Positions 1 through 7,668 of a stretch of DNA of 64,000 bases are shown in pieces (within the stretch, counting starts at the first letter, position 1; the number at the start of each line of letters is the position of its first letter). Below the pieces are notes generated by a model that was not told where the DNA came from, searched no databases, and saw nothing but the letters and a program-made list of their open reading frames with translations. The position numbers and the translations under genes are program-made. Where the stretch lies: contig CAZUXW010000004.1 of the NCBI GenBank assembly GCA_964624625.1, positions 34,349 to 98,348 on the forward strand, written 5' to 3'. The DNA is from PALSA-1180 sp964624625. Lineage in GTDB: Bacteria; Oederibacteriota; Muellerivitia; Muellerivitales; Muellerivitaceae.

Positions 1-1
1 C

Positions 2-532
2 GCGGTCCCGGTCCTGGACGCCAATGTTTCCTTCGCGAACCTTTTGTTGGAGACCCAGTTTTACGCCGATATCGGGTTTTTGAACCACTTGATCTGGGCG
101 AACCGTATCGTCGCCATGACTTCCCAGGGCCCCAATCCCCAGTCCTTTTTTATCGGGGATGACGCGCCCTTCCAGGCTTTTTTCACGACCATCCGGGGCT
201 ACGGGGCAGGGACCTTTTTTGGGTCCAATTTAGGCCTCTGGAACATGGAGTTCCGTTATCCGATCGCCACCAACATGAATTTCGTGCCACAGCCCCTGTC
301 GTTTGTCCTGATCAAGGATATCGAGCTGGCGGGGTTCTTGGACGCAGGCGTGGTTTCCAACCAATTGCAGGACCTTCCCTCGGCGCCCTTGCTCAGCAGC
401 ATCGGAACGGGAATCCGATTTTATAATTTTGTCTATCAAAGGGCCCTGGTCATGCTCCGGTTCGACGTGGCTTGGAGGCTGGACCAGGCAGGGCCGCCTA
501 GTTTCCACTTTAACTTGACCCCCATGTTTTGA
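2..532 (+). CDS. Omp85/BamA-type outer-membrane beta-barrel protein, C-terminal part (5' truncated)
   Basis: The reading frame is open to the left window edge, so only the last ~176 residues are present. The visible part reads as alternating amphipathic strands with features of the bacterial surface antigen (Omp85/D15) barrel: an IRGY motif, an E-F-R-Y-P strand, a 'GFLDAG' strand and a G-x-G-x-R strand. The chain ends in Phe, the usual C-terminal signature read by the BAM machinery. In this superfamily the barrel inserts or exports outer-membrane proteins, or forms the C-terminus of PD40-repeat and patatin-like proteins. Which of these applies depends on the missing N-terminus. A TTG at 44 is in frame but is internal, not the real start. 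Confidence 0.75.
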   Translation, partial: AVPVLDANVSFANLLLETQFYADIGFLNHLIWANRIVAMTSQGPNPQSFFIGDDAPFQAFFTTIRGYGAGTFFGSNLGLWNMEFRYPIATNMNFVPQPLSFVLIKDIELAGFLDAGVVSNQLQDLPSAPLLSSIGTGIRFYNFVYQRALVMLRFDVAWRLDQAGPPSFHFNLTPMF

Positions 533-698
533 AAGCCCGGGCGAGACCGGAGTCCGGCGGCCAATGGCGGGAGGTTTTTAAAGTGAAACTCCGCCTTTTG
601 GGACAGGGAAGCGCGCCAAAAACCATTTGGTAGGGCAGGGGGTACCAGTTATAATGGACCCTCTTAAAAAGGCCGCACTTCAAACGAGGAGTAGGTTC

Positions 699-1325
699 TT
701 GAAAAAACTTTATTTTACAACCCTTTTCGGCCTTTTACTCACTGGTTCGATCCTCCTGGCCAAGCCCGCCGAGGAATTTAACATGGCTCAATACGAAATC
801 ATGGATCTGGATTTTCTCCGCACCCATTACAACGAGATCAATAACTGGCGCCAAATTCAAATTGACGGCACCTTTAGCTCCCTTAAATGGATGCCGCCCT
901 ACCAGTATAAGGAGCGCTTGAGCGCCATTGGGTTTGACGTCAACCAATATCATGTTCTTCAATTTGGCTTGAAGGAAAGTGATGATTTTCATTATGGCTT
1001 TCCCCTTTTGCTTTTTAAAACCCAGGCGGGGGATTTGACGGAATTAGACCAGCTGGAAAAAGGGGAAAGGGTCACCCTCTACGGCAGGTTCTTTAACCTG
1101 GCGAAATCCGAGTACGCCATGGAAGTGGACGTTTTGGAGACGGTAAAAAAAGGCGGCCATGACCGAAGGATATTGGTCGACGCCAGAGTTGCCCCGACCT
1201 TCACCCCCACCGCGACCATCACCAATACGCCAGGCCCCAACCTCTGGCAAAAGGTCTATTACAAGATCAATCCCAAGGAAACGGCCACGCCGACCGGCAC
1301 CATTACCCCTGAAGCCGGCAAGTAA
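699..1325 (+). CDS. Small exported protein with Thr/Pro-rich C-terminus, function unknown
   Basis: I chose the TTG at 699 because a GAGGAG ribosome site lies 7 nt upstream (686-691). In-frame starts at 627 and 654 have no such site. The 208-residue product begins with two lysines and a hydrophobic stretch ending near 'LLAKPAEE', a plausible signal peptide. The middle (about residues 25-155) is a mixed alpha/beta domain I do not recognise. The last ~50 residues carry TPT/TNTP repeats like those of the lipoproteins at 42-44 kb, which suggests a disordered extracytoplasmic linker. It lies 24 bp upstream of the dehydrogenase at 1350 and may be cotranscribed with it. Confidence 0.7.
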   Translation: MKKLYFTTLFGLLLTGSILLAKPAEEFNMAQYEIMDLDFLRTHYNEINNWRQIQIDGTFSSLKWMPPYQYKERLSAIGFDVNQYHVLQFGLKESDDFHYGFPLLLFKTQAGDLTELDQLEKGERVTLYGRFFNLAKSEYAMEVDVLETVKKGGHDRRILVDARVAPTFTPTATITNTPGPNLWQKVYYKINPKETATPTGTITPEAGK

Positions 1326-1349
1326 AGGCTTCGATTACCGGGATTTTCA

Positions 1350-2306
1350 TTGAAAAAAACCGTCCTCATCACCAATAACCTTCCCGCGGCCGCCTATCAG
1401 AAACTTTCGCGGAAATTTCACGTCACCTGGAACCAAAAACAGCTGACGGAAAATCAATTGGCGTCCAAAGCCAAAAATGTCCATGCCCTATTAACCACCC
1501 TGGCCGATCCGGTTACCCGGAAAGTCCTATCCGCCGCGCCCAGGCTCCAATGCGTCGCCAACTACGCGGTGGGATATAACAATATTGACCTTCAAGCGGC
1601 GAAGGAAAAGGGAATTTGGGTCACCAACACACCCAATGTCCTGACCGAGGCCACGGCGGATATCGCCTGGGCCCTGATATTGGCCTGCGCCAGGAGGATT
1701 CCTGAGGGAGAAAGACTGGTTCGTTCGGGAAAATTCAAGGGATGGCATCCCCTGATGTTATTGGGGGTCGATTTGACCGGTAAAACCTTGGGACTTTATG
1801 GGTTGGGAAGGATTGGACAGGCGGTAGCGATGAGGGGAAGGGGATGGGGCATGAAAGTGCTCTACCATCAACGGCACCGTGAATCCCGTCTGGTAGAGAA
1901 GTCATTAAACGCTAAGTTTGTCCCTTTTGAGGCCCTTTTAAAAAAATCCGACATTCTCAGTGTCAACTCACCCTTAACTCCTGAAACCAAGGGCCGTTTC
2001 ACCTTGAAAGAGTTTAAGCGAATGAAGCCTAGGTCCATATTCATCAATACCGCCAGAGGCTTGATTCATGATGAAAAGGACTTGGCGGAGGCCTTAAAAA
2101 GGGGCCTTATTTTTTCCGCCGGATTGGATGTTTATCAGTTCGAACCGCTGGTCGACCCAGGACTCCGAAGGCTGAATAACTGCGTGCTGCTGCCGCACTT
2201 GGGCAGCGGCACGGTTGAAACCAGGAACCGTATGGCCCTTTTGGCCGCCGAAAACATAGAATCGGTTCTCCTGGGCCGAAAACCTAAAACTCCCGTCCGA
2301 ATTTAA
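1350..2306 (+). CDS. D-2-hydroxyacid dehydrogenase (glyoxylate/hydroxypyruvate reductase type)
   Basis: This 318-residue protein has the layout of NAD(P)-dependent D-isomer 2-hydroxyacid dehydrogenases, which reduce 2-oxoacids such as glyoxylate or hydroxypyruvate in the cytoplasm. The N-terminal substrate-domain segment contains 'VGYNNID' (about 74-80). The Rossmann motif G-L-G-R-I-G is at about 151-156. The catalytic Arg sits in 'NTARGL' (R236), the Glu at about 265 in 'YQFEP' and the His at 283 in 'LPHLGSG'. The start is a TTG at 1350 with only a weak ribosome site. Length is normal for GyaR-like enzymes. The exact substrate cannot be read from sequence; D-lactate or phosphoglycerate dehydrogenase activity is less likely because there is no ACT domain. 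Confidence 0.88.
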   Translation: MKKTVLITNNLPAAAYQKLSRKFHVTWNQKQLTENQLASKAKNVHALLTTLADPVTRKVLSAAPRLQCVANYAVGYNNIDLQAAKEKGIWVTNTPNVLTEATADIAWALILACARRIPEGERLVRSGKFKGWHPLMLLGVDLTGKTLGLYGLGRIGQAVAMRGRGWGMKVLYHQRHRESRLVEKSLNAKFVPFEALLKKSDILSVNSPLTPETKGRFTLKEFKRMKPRSIFINTARGLIHDEKDLAEALKRGLIFSAGLDVYQFEPLVDPGLRRLNNCVLLPHLGSGTVETRNRMALLAAENIESVLLGRKPKTPVRI

Positions 2307-2386
2307 AACAAAGAATTAACTTTAAGCCTTAAAGCGATCCTTTAAAATGGACGTCCTAAAGCGTCTTTTTCAAAGGAGTTTTTCGC

Positions 2387-3166
2387 TTGGCTAATCTGGA
2401 AATGGAATCCCAAGTCTTCGGAGAGGGATTTCCGGTTGTTCTTCTTCACGCCTTTCCCCTTTCCCACCTGCTTTGGGAAAACCTTCAGACTCCTCCTGGG
2501 TTCCAATTGATTTTGCCGGATTTTCCGGGATTTGGGGAATCCCCTTTGGCAACCGCAAGTTTTACGCTGCAAGAGGCTGCCCTGGGATTGGAAAAACACC
2601 TTCAAGAAAAAGGAATTAAGGGTCCCTTTGTCCTTGGCGGCATCTCCATGGGTGGTTATTGGGCTTTGGAATTTATCCGTCAATTTCCCGGGCTCGTGAA
2701 AGGGATCCTTCTGGTCTCCACCAGGGCCGGAAAGGACCAACCCGAGGCCCGTCAAAAGCGTTTGGACACCGCTTTGAAAGTCGAAAAAGAGGGAACCGCT
2801 TTTTTGGCGGAAGCCATGGTTCCAGTACTTTTGGGTAAAACCACATTGGCTCGAAATACTTCATTGGCTAAAACCGTCAGCCGTTGGATATGGGCCGCAA
2901 AACCTGTGGCGGTCAGCTTGGCCCAAAGGGCTATGGCGGACCGAAGGGATCAAACGGACTTACTTCCGGGGTTGAAAGTAAAAACCCTGATCTTGGCTGG
3001 ATCCGAGGATGCTTTAATCCCGAATTCGGAGTCGGAATCCATGGCCCGGATCATTCCTGGCGCAAAGTTGAAAATTTTGGAACAGGTCGGTCACTTGCCG
3101 CCCTTGGAAGCGCCCGAGATTTTTCAAAAACACCTCGATGATTTTTTATTTCAATTGGACCTTTAA
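2387..3166 (+). CDS. Alpha/beta hydrolase
   Basis: The 259-residue protein has a complete alpha/beta-hydrolase catalytic set. The nucleophile elbow G-I-S-M-G has Ser87, the acid is Asp208 in 'GSEDALIP', and the base is His236 in 'VGHLPP'. An HAF-P oxyanion segment lies at 21-24. The TTG start at 2387 follows AAAGGAG (2372-2378) with 8 nt spacing, which decides the start. It resembles BioH, 3-oxoadipate enol-lactonase and other small esterases, but the substrate is not determinable. No signal peptide is visible, so it is probably cytoplasmic. It lies 80 bp after the dehydrogenase, and the two may share transcription. Confidence 0.88.
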   Translation: MANLEMESQVFGEGFPVVLLHAFPLSHLLWENLQTPPGFQLILPDFPGFGESPLATASFTLQEAALGLEKHLQEKGIKGPFVLGGISMGGYWALEFIRQFPGLVKGILLVSTRAGKDQPEARQKRLDTALKVEKEGTAFLAEAMVPVLLGKTTLARNTSLAKTVSRWIWAAKPVAVSLAQRAMADRRDQTDLLPGLKVKTLILAGSEDALIPNSESESMARIIPGAKLKILEQVGHLPPLEAPEIFQKHLDDFLFQLDL

Positions 3167-3319
3167 AAGCGAAAATGGACTGAGGGTTCTGGTCGAGCTG
3201 GTCCTGAGATCGTTTAAAAAAACACTGATTGCGCGCAAAAACGGCCTTTAAAGCCTGTGAATTCTGAACCAGGCATTGAATCCAGTTGGGGCCCCGCGCC
3301 GGGCCTTGAGTCATTTTGG

Positions 3320-3348
3320 TTGACAATTGGGTTCGTAACTTCTATAAC
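3320..3348 (+). promoter_or_regulatory. Sigma-70 promoter of the Xer recombinase gene, overlapping the dif-like palindrome
   Basis: A perfect TTGACA -35 box (3320-3325) is followed, after exactly 17 bp, by TATAAC (3343-3348). The -10 box is made of the inner end of the left palindrome arm plus the first spacer base. Transcription would start inside the right arm, about 25 nt before the ATG at 3379. Recombinase bound to its site would therefore cover the promoter, which implies autorepression. Confidence 0.75.
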
Positions 3349-3369
3349 TACAATTATAGAAGTTACGAA
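3332..3369. other. dif-like recombination site: perfect 16-bp inverted repeat with 6-bp spacer
   Basis: The left arm TTCGTAACTTCTATAA (3332-3347) and the right arm (3354-3369) are exact reverse complements separated by CTACAA (3348-3353). The inner core is ATAA-6-TTAT, the same inner arrangement as Escherichia coli dif (11-bp arms flanking a 6-bp central region). The full symmetry matches sites used by a single recombinase, such as XerH/difH or XerS/difSL. The downstream arm runs into the AAGGAGGAG ribosome site of the recombinase gene. The alternative reading is that it is purely an operator for that gene. Confidence 0.75.
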
Positions 3370-3378
3370 GGAGGAGTT

Positions 3379-4464
3379 ATGGCCGACGATAATCCATCCC
3401 AAGCCTTTAACCGCCCTGACGACCTTCAATTGCTGGAGCCCTATTCGGGTTTCTTGGCCCTTCGAAAATCCCCCCACACTAAATCAAATTATCACCAGGA
3501 TCTGAGGGTGCTTAAACAGTTCCTGGATGAATCCCGGTTGACTCCGGCTACGGCCAAACCCCAGGATTTGGCCAGGTTCGTGGGATTATTAACCAAACCA
3601 GGCCAAACGCCGGCCGGCAAGGCCCGCGGTTCCTATTCCACCAGGTCCATGAAACGAATATTGGCCTCGACCAGGTCCTTCTACCGCTACCTGGCCTCCA
3701 TCCAGCAAATCACCAACGACCCCACAGCCGTGTTTCATAACCTCGCGATTCGCAGCCCCCAGCGGAATCCCCGTCCCTTGCCGCCCCAAGCCAGGGCTGC
3801 CATGGTACAGGGCCTTCAGAAAGGCGATTTAGAGGCCTTAAAAGTAAGCCTGGTGGTCCTATTGGGCTACCATTGCGGTCTAAGGGTCTCGGAAATGGCG
3901 CACCTGAGGCTCCTGGATATAGACCTGAACCAGAAGGCGTTAACGGTCATTGGGAAAGGCGACAAGGAGCGGACCGTTCCCATGACCGACGCTTTGAGGG
4001 ACCTTCTCAAGCGGTATTTGGAGGAATGCGGTTCGGAGAAGGCTGGAGCCTCAGGGCCTTACTTATTTCCAAGCCCCCGCAGTGCGCAAAAGCCGATTCA
4101 TCCTCATTTTTTGGAGACCTGGGTTAAGAAAGCCGCCCTATGGGCGGGTTTGGAAAACCCGGAGGATCTCACGGTTCATGTTTTAAGGCACACCTTTGGC
4201 ACTCAATTGGCTGAATCAGGAGCCAGTGTTTATGAAATCCGCGATTTGATGGGCCATTCGAGCATCATGGTCAGTGAAAGTTACGTGAAGCTAGCTTCCA
4301 CGAAGGCCAAGCAGGCCCATGGGCGGGCTTTTGGAGGCGGCAACAAGGTCCATGCCTTAAGCTTGGAAGGCTCAGGGGGCCCTCGGGAGGTTTTACGGCG
4401 CTATCGGGCCAGGGGACGAAAAGCTTTACGGGACCCCTGGCCCGAGGATCCTGAAGCTGATTAA
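3379..4464 (+). CDS. xer: Xer-type tyrosine recombinase (probable single-Xer chromosome dimer resolvase)
   Basis: The ATG at 3379 is preceded by AAGGAGGAG (3368-3376), so the longer frame from 3316 is not the start. The 361-residue protein has an N-terminal SAM-like core-binding domain (about 18-115) and a catalytic domain with all active-site residues: Arg169 (GLRVSE), Lys193 (GKGDKE), His267 and Arg270 (HVLRH), His293 (MGHSS) and nucleophile Tyr302. About 59 basic/glycine-rich residues follow the tyrosine, longer than the usual XerC/XerD tail. It carries its own dif-like site in its promoter and no phage or integron genes surround it. That favours a housekeeping XerH/XerS/XerA-like role over a mobile integrase. 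Confidence 0.88.
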   Translation: MADDNPSQAFNRPDDLQLLEPYSGFLALRKSPHTKSNYHQDLRVLKQFLDESRLTPATAKPQDLARFVGLLTKPGQTPAGKARGSYSTRSMKRILASTRSFYRYLASIQQITNDPTAVFHNLAIRSPQRNPRPLPPQARAAMVQGLQKGDLEALKVSLVVLLGYHCGLRVSEMAHLRLLDIDLNQKALTVIGKGDKERTVPMTDALRDLLKRYLEECGSEKAGASGPYLFPSPRSAQKPIHPHFLETWVKKAALWAGLENPEDLTVHVLRHTFGTQLAESGASVYEIRDLMGHSSIMVSESYVKLASTKAKQAHGRAFGGGNKVHALSLEGSGGPREVLRRYRARGRKALRDPWPEDPEAD

Positions 4465-4922
4465 TCATTAAAAATGCATTCGAGAACGCACCTAAGTCTT
4501 TGTTTATCACATCTAATTACGACCTTTCTCGAGCCGCCGAAGGTCGATAAGGGATAGGTAAATTCAAAAGTTGCCAAAATGGGTCGTTTTTGCATTTAAA
4601 CGATGTTTTTTTGAACGATTAATATCCATTGGCAATCTTTGTACTAGGGTCAAAAAAGCCCAAAAACGAATTGGTTGGGTGCCAAAACAACCTTTTGGAG
4701 GAGCGGCCAAATCCAACCCCGGATCCACCAGAAGGGCTTGTTTTTGGAATGGTCCTTTAAAATCAAGGATTTGGGGCCCCTTTGTTGGGACGTTCGTTTG
4801 AAAAAGCCGATTTTGATGGGTTTTTTGGAAATAGAGCGGTCTTCAAGCTTTGGTTTGATTTCAAGAACCTTGAAATAAAGGGTCTTGGCCTGGTCTTAAA
4901 GTTTTACTTTAAGGGGAATTAT
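4465..4922. other. 458-bp intergenic stretch without a convincing gene
   Basis: Short open frames exist here, but none has a ribosome site or a recognisable product. The upstream extension of the aminotransferase frame also runs through it. A weak hairpin (4520-4526 pairing with 4540-4546) lies ~55 bp after the recombinase stop, but no T-tract follows it. I see no repeat, tRNA or clear promoter. Confidence 0.5.
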
Positions 4923-6080
4923 ATGGAATTTTCGAACCGAACCCCAAGAGACTTATCCTTCAATCCCATCTCGAGTGCCCAAGATCGCCTGGAAGGTACC
5001 TCCCTTCTGGACTTAACCCAGTCCAATCCAACTCAATGCGGGTTTAACTACCCCTCGAATCTCCTGGAAACCCTTGGCAAGTCCCGGGGATTGTTTTACG
5101 AACCGGAACCTTTCGGTCATTCCAACGCCAGGCAGGCGGTCGCCGATTATTTAAGCCGTCACGGACCTCCCCTTGACCCCTCCAACGTCATCCTGACCGC
5201 CAGCACGAGCGAAGCCTATTCCTTTATTTTTAAACTCCTTGGCAACCCCGGCGACAGATTCCTGGTCCCGGCTCCCGGCTATCCCCTGTTAGACCATCTC
5301 CTGTGCCTAGAGGGTCTGGAATCCATTCCCTATTTTTTAAAAAAAGAACCAGGTTGGCCGCTGGACCGGGATCCTTTTGAAAAGGCCCTCCGGCAAGGCA
5401 CCAAAGGCCTCATCACGGTGAATCCCCACAATCCCACAGGCTGCTTTTTAAGTTTGGCCGACCAATCCTTTTTAACGGACCAATGCCGTCAAAACTCCAT
5501 GGCTTTCCTTTCGGACGAGGTTTTTTCCGATTTCGCTTTTCCAGGTCAGGGATCCGGTGAAAAGCCAACTCCTGATATCTTGTCCTTCCGGTTGGGAGGG
5601 CTCTCGAAAAGCCTGGGCCTTCCCCAGTTGAAGCTTTCCTGGATCGTCATGGAGGGTCCCGCTGGGGTTTTGGCGGAATGCCGGGCCAGGATGGAGTTGA
5701 TCGCGGATACCTACCTATCGGTCAATACCCCGGTCCAATTGGCTTTGGGGGATTTGTTAAAGTTCGCGCCGATATTCCGGGAACAGGTCTTAAGCCGGGT
5801 CTTGGAAAACTTGGCTTGTTTGGAAAGGACTTTGGCGGACTTGCCGGACGTCAAGGTTTGGCCGGTGCAGGGCGGATGGTACGCTTTGGTGGAGGTTTTA
5901 AAGCCGGGCGTTTCAGAGGAACAGAGGGTCATTGACCTCTTGGAAAAGCAAGGGGTGTGGGTCCATCCCGGGGGGTTTTATGACTTTCCCCAGGGAAATT
6001 TCTTGGTTTTGAGCCTGCTGCCGGCGGTTCGGGTTTTTGAGGAAGCGGCTGGCAGGATCAAAAAAAGCTTTAGGGTCTAG
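4923..6080 (+). CDS. PLP-dependent aminotransferase, class I/II fold
   Basis: The ATG at 4923 follows AAGGGG (4911-4916) with 6 nt spacing; the frame open from 4782 lacks such a site. The 385-residue protein has fold-type I aminotransferase motifs: NPHNPTG at 167-173, Asp/Glu 198-199 in 'LSDEVF', and the PLP-binding Lys229 in 'GGLSKSLGLP'. It transfers amino groups between an amino acid and a 2-oxoacid. The closest families by motif are the aspartate/alanine aminotransferase-like MalY/AAT group, and the substrate is unknown. The gene is monocistronic and converges with the TPR gene at 6114. Confidence 0.88.
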   Translation: MEFSNRTPRDLSFNPISSAQDRLEGTSLLDLTQSNPTQCGFNYPSNLLETLGKSRGLFYEPEPFGHSNARQAVADYLSRHGPPLDPSNVILTASTSEAYSFIFKLLGNPGDRFLVPAPGYPLLDHLLCLEGLESIPYFLKKEPGWPLDRDPFEKALRQGTKGLITVNPHNPTGCFLSLADQSFLTDQCRQNSMAFLSDEVFSDFAFPGQGSGEKPTPDILSFRLGGLSKSLGLPQLKLSWIVMEGPAGVLAECRARMELIADTYLSVNTPVQLALGDLLKFAPIFREQVLSRVLENLACLERTLADLPDVKVWPVQGGWYALVEVLKPGVSEEQRVIDLLEKQGVWVHPGGFYDFPQGNFLVLSLLPAVRVFEEAAGRIKKSFRV

Positions 6081-6113
6081 GCCGTTGGTTGGTGCGGTCC
6101 GGGGGGATTAAAT

Positions 6114-6809
6114 TCAAGCCTTGAGATTGCCCAGACGCCTGGACGCTTCCTTGCTCCAATTGGTATCTGGGTAGGACTGAATGGTTATTTTCAATTGTTC
6201 CAGTGCCTTTTCCTTGTTTTGATTGTTGAGGTAAATGGACGAGAGGGTCAGGCGGATTTCAGGGGCGATAAAGCTATCCGAATGGTCCTTCAAAAAAGTT
6301 TCGGCTAAAGTCGCGGCCGGGGCCCATTGGCTTTGCGCTTCCAAACACATGATCTTCCCCAAATAAGCCTCGTCGCCCAAGGGTGTTCCCTTGAGGTCCT
6401 GGTCCGCGGCGTCAAAACTGGTGTAGGCCTGGGTGAGTTGCCCTAAGGTCAGTTGGGTTTTGGCGACGTAATAACGGGCCACTTTCGAGGTTTTGGTTCC
6501 GGAATAATCCGTGAGGATGCGTTGGAAGGTTTGAAGGGCCTGTTGATCCCTTTCCGCCCCCGATTTGAAGGGTCCGTTTTTGGGGTCCACCTGGGAGTGA
6601 AGGTAATATTGGCCGAGATTCAGGACGCCTCTGGCGTCATTTTCGCTCTTCGTTTGGCTGTGGAGGTAATAAGGAACCCCCAAGGCCAGGACCAGAAAAA
6701 GAATGCTGGCCACCGCCACGACCTCCTGATGGGCCTTGGCCCAATCCAGCCATTTTTGGGCCGCAGGTTTTTCCCCCATGATCCTGTTGTGTCCCCAGTT
6801 GATCGTCAT
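6114..6809 (-). CDS. Membrane-anchored TPR protein (YfgM/BamD-like repeats)
   Basis: The 231-residue protein has one transmembrane segment (about 32-50) after a short cytoplasmic N-terminus. At least four TPR-like helical pairs with 'A-x-x-x-F-x-x-A' and 'A-L-x-x-F-x-x-I-L' spacing follow, ending in a segment typical of periplasmic tetratricopeptide proteins. The start at 6809 has AGAGG 7 nt upstream; an ATG at 6779 is the alternative. It probably works as a periplasmic scaffold. It lies just downstream of tRNA-Arg and its hairpin, and is probably transcribed separately or by readthrough. Confidence 0.8.
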   Translation of the reverse strand: MTINWGHNRIMGEKPAAQKWLDWAKAHQEVVAVASILFLVLALGVPYYLHSQTKSENDARGVLNLGQYYLHSQVDPKNGPFKSGAERDQQALQTFQRILTDYSGTKTSKVARYYVAKTQLTLGQLTQAYTSFDAADQDLKGTPLGDEAYLGKIMCLEAQSQWAPAATLAETFLKDHSDSFIAPEIRLTLSSIYLNNQNKEKALEQLKITIQSYPDTNWSKEASRRLGNLKA

Positions 6810-6843
6810 AAAAACCTCTTTGAGTGATCTAAAATTTGAAAGC

Positions 6844-6868
6844 GAAGCCTTCCGGTTGGGAAGGCCTC
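6844..6868 (-). terminator. Hairpin downstream of tRNA-Arg
   Basis: A 10-bp stem (6844-6853 with 6859-6868, one G-U pair) and a 5-nt loop lie directly 3' of tRNA-Arg. A T-rich but interrupted stretch follows on the minus strand. It is a probable intrinsic terminator of moderate strength. Confidence 0.55.
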
Positions 6869-6874
6869 ATTCGA

Positions 6875-6951
6875 TGGTACCCTCGACGCGAATCGAACGC
6901 GTGACCTACCCTTTAGGAAAGGGTCGCTCTATCCAACTGAGCTACGAGGGC
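6875..6951 (-). tRNA. tRNA-Arg (anticodon CCT)
   Basis: The 77-nt cloverleaf folds completely: 7-bp acceptor (one terminal G-U), D stem GCTC/GAGC, anticodon stem ACCCT/AGGGT with loop TTCCTAA, and T arm ACGCG-TTCGATT-CGCGT. CCA is encoded. Anticodon CCT reads the arginine codon AGG. Confidence 0.95.
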
Positions 6952-6990
6952 GTTCAAGCGCGGTGCCCCACTTTAAGCGCGAAGCGCTGA

Positions 6991-7019
6991 ATTATGACTG
7001 TTTTAAATGGTTACCGCAA
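6991..7019 (-). promoter_or_regulatory. Possible promoter of tRNA-Arg
   Basis: On the minus strand, TTGCGG (7014-7019) and CATAAT (6991-6996) are separated by 17 bp, about 40 nt before the tRNA 5' end. The -35 box is imperfect, so this is a tentative call. Confidence 0.4.
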
Positions 7020-7052
7020 TTCAAAAAGTCCCTTTGTTCCAATTAAAGGCGA

Positions 7053-7071
7053 CCCCGGGACCAAGCCGGGG
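7053..7071 (-). terminator. GC-rich hairpin after apt
   Basis: CCCCGG (7053-7058) pairs with CCGGGG (7066-7071) just 3' of the apt stop codon. A short interrupted T-rich stretch follows on the minus strand. It may terminate the acylphosphatase-sigma-apt operon. Confidence 0.4.
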
Positions 7072-7081
7072 AAAGGCGCGG

Positions 7082-7594
7082 TTAGTATTGGATTATAGAG
7101 TAGACGGGGGTGCTTTTCAATTTTTCATGGCCCTTTAGGAATGTCAATTGAATGATAAAACAAGCCTCCACGACTTCACCGCCGGCCCGCTCGACCAGGC
7201 GGATCGTGGCGGCCGCTGTTCCCCCTGTGGCCAATACGTCATCGAGGACCAATATCCTGTCCCCTTTTCCGATGGCGTCCAGGTGTATTTCCAGGGTGTC
7301 CTTGCCGTATTCCAGCTCGTAAGTCTCCTGCAAGGTTTTCCAGGGAAGTTTTCCCGGTTTCCGGACTGGAATAAAGGAAACCCCCATCGTGGCGGCTAAG
7401 GCTCCGCCAAAAATAAAGCCCCGCGATTCCATGGCCACGATCGAGGTGATGCGGCTGTTTTTGTAATGGTCGGCCAATTGCCGGATAACTTCCTGAAACG
7501 CCTTGGGGTCCTTCAACAGGGGGGTGATATCCTTGAAGATGATCCCCTTTTTCGGAAAATTTGGTACATCACGGATCAGGCTTTTGAAATCCAT
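7082..7594 (-). CDS. apt: Adenine phosphoribosyltransferase
   Basis: This 170-residue purine-salvage enzyme converts adenine and PRPP to AMP. It is a full-length match in layout to Apt: N-terminal 'IRDVPNFPKKGIIFKDITPLL', 'ESRGFIFG' near residue 57, and the PRPP-binding loop 'ILVLDDVLATGGTA' at about 113-126. AAAGGAT precedes the ATG. It is the last gene of a minus-strand series acylphosphatase - sigma factor - apt, separated from the sigma gene by 74 bp. Confidence 0.97.
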   Translation of the reverse strand: MDFKSLIRDVPNFPKKGIIFKDITPLLKDPKAFQEVIRQLADHYKNSRITSIVAMESRGFIFGGALAATMGVSFIPVRKPGKLPWKTLQETYELEYGKDTLEIHLDAIGKGDRILVLDDVLATGGTAAATIRLVERAGGEVVEACFIIQLTFLKGHEKLKSTPVYSIIQY

Positions 7595-7668
7595 GGTCCA
7601 TCCTTTATGAGTTTTATGGGTTGGCGGAAGTTTCGGGGGAAAACGAAACGGCTTTGCCGGGAAGAATC

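Noticed and set aside
3332..3369. loxP/rox-type phage recombination site
   Set aside because: The arms resemble Cre/Dre-class sites superficially, but the 6-bp spacer and ATAA-6-TTAT core fit dif better. No partition or phage genes flank it.
3379..4464. Integrase of a genomic island or integron
   Set aside because: No att-like direct repeats at a tRNA, no cargo genes, and core metabolic genes on both sides.
4571..4878. Short open frames in the 458-bp spacer before the aminotransferase
   Set aside because: No ribosome sites, overlapping frames on the same strand, and low-complexity Trp/Phe/Gly-rich translations typical of chance ORFs.
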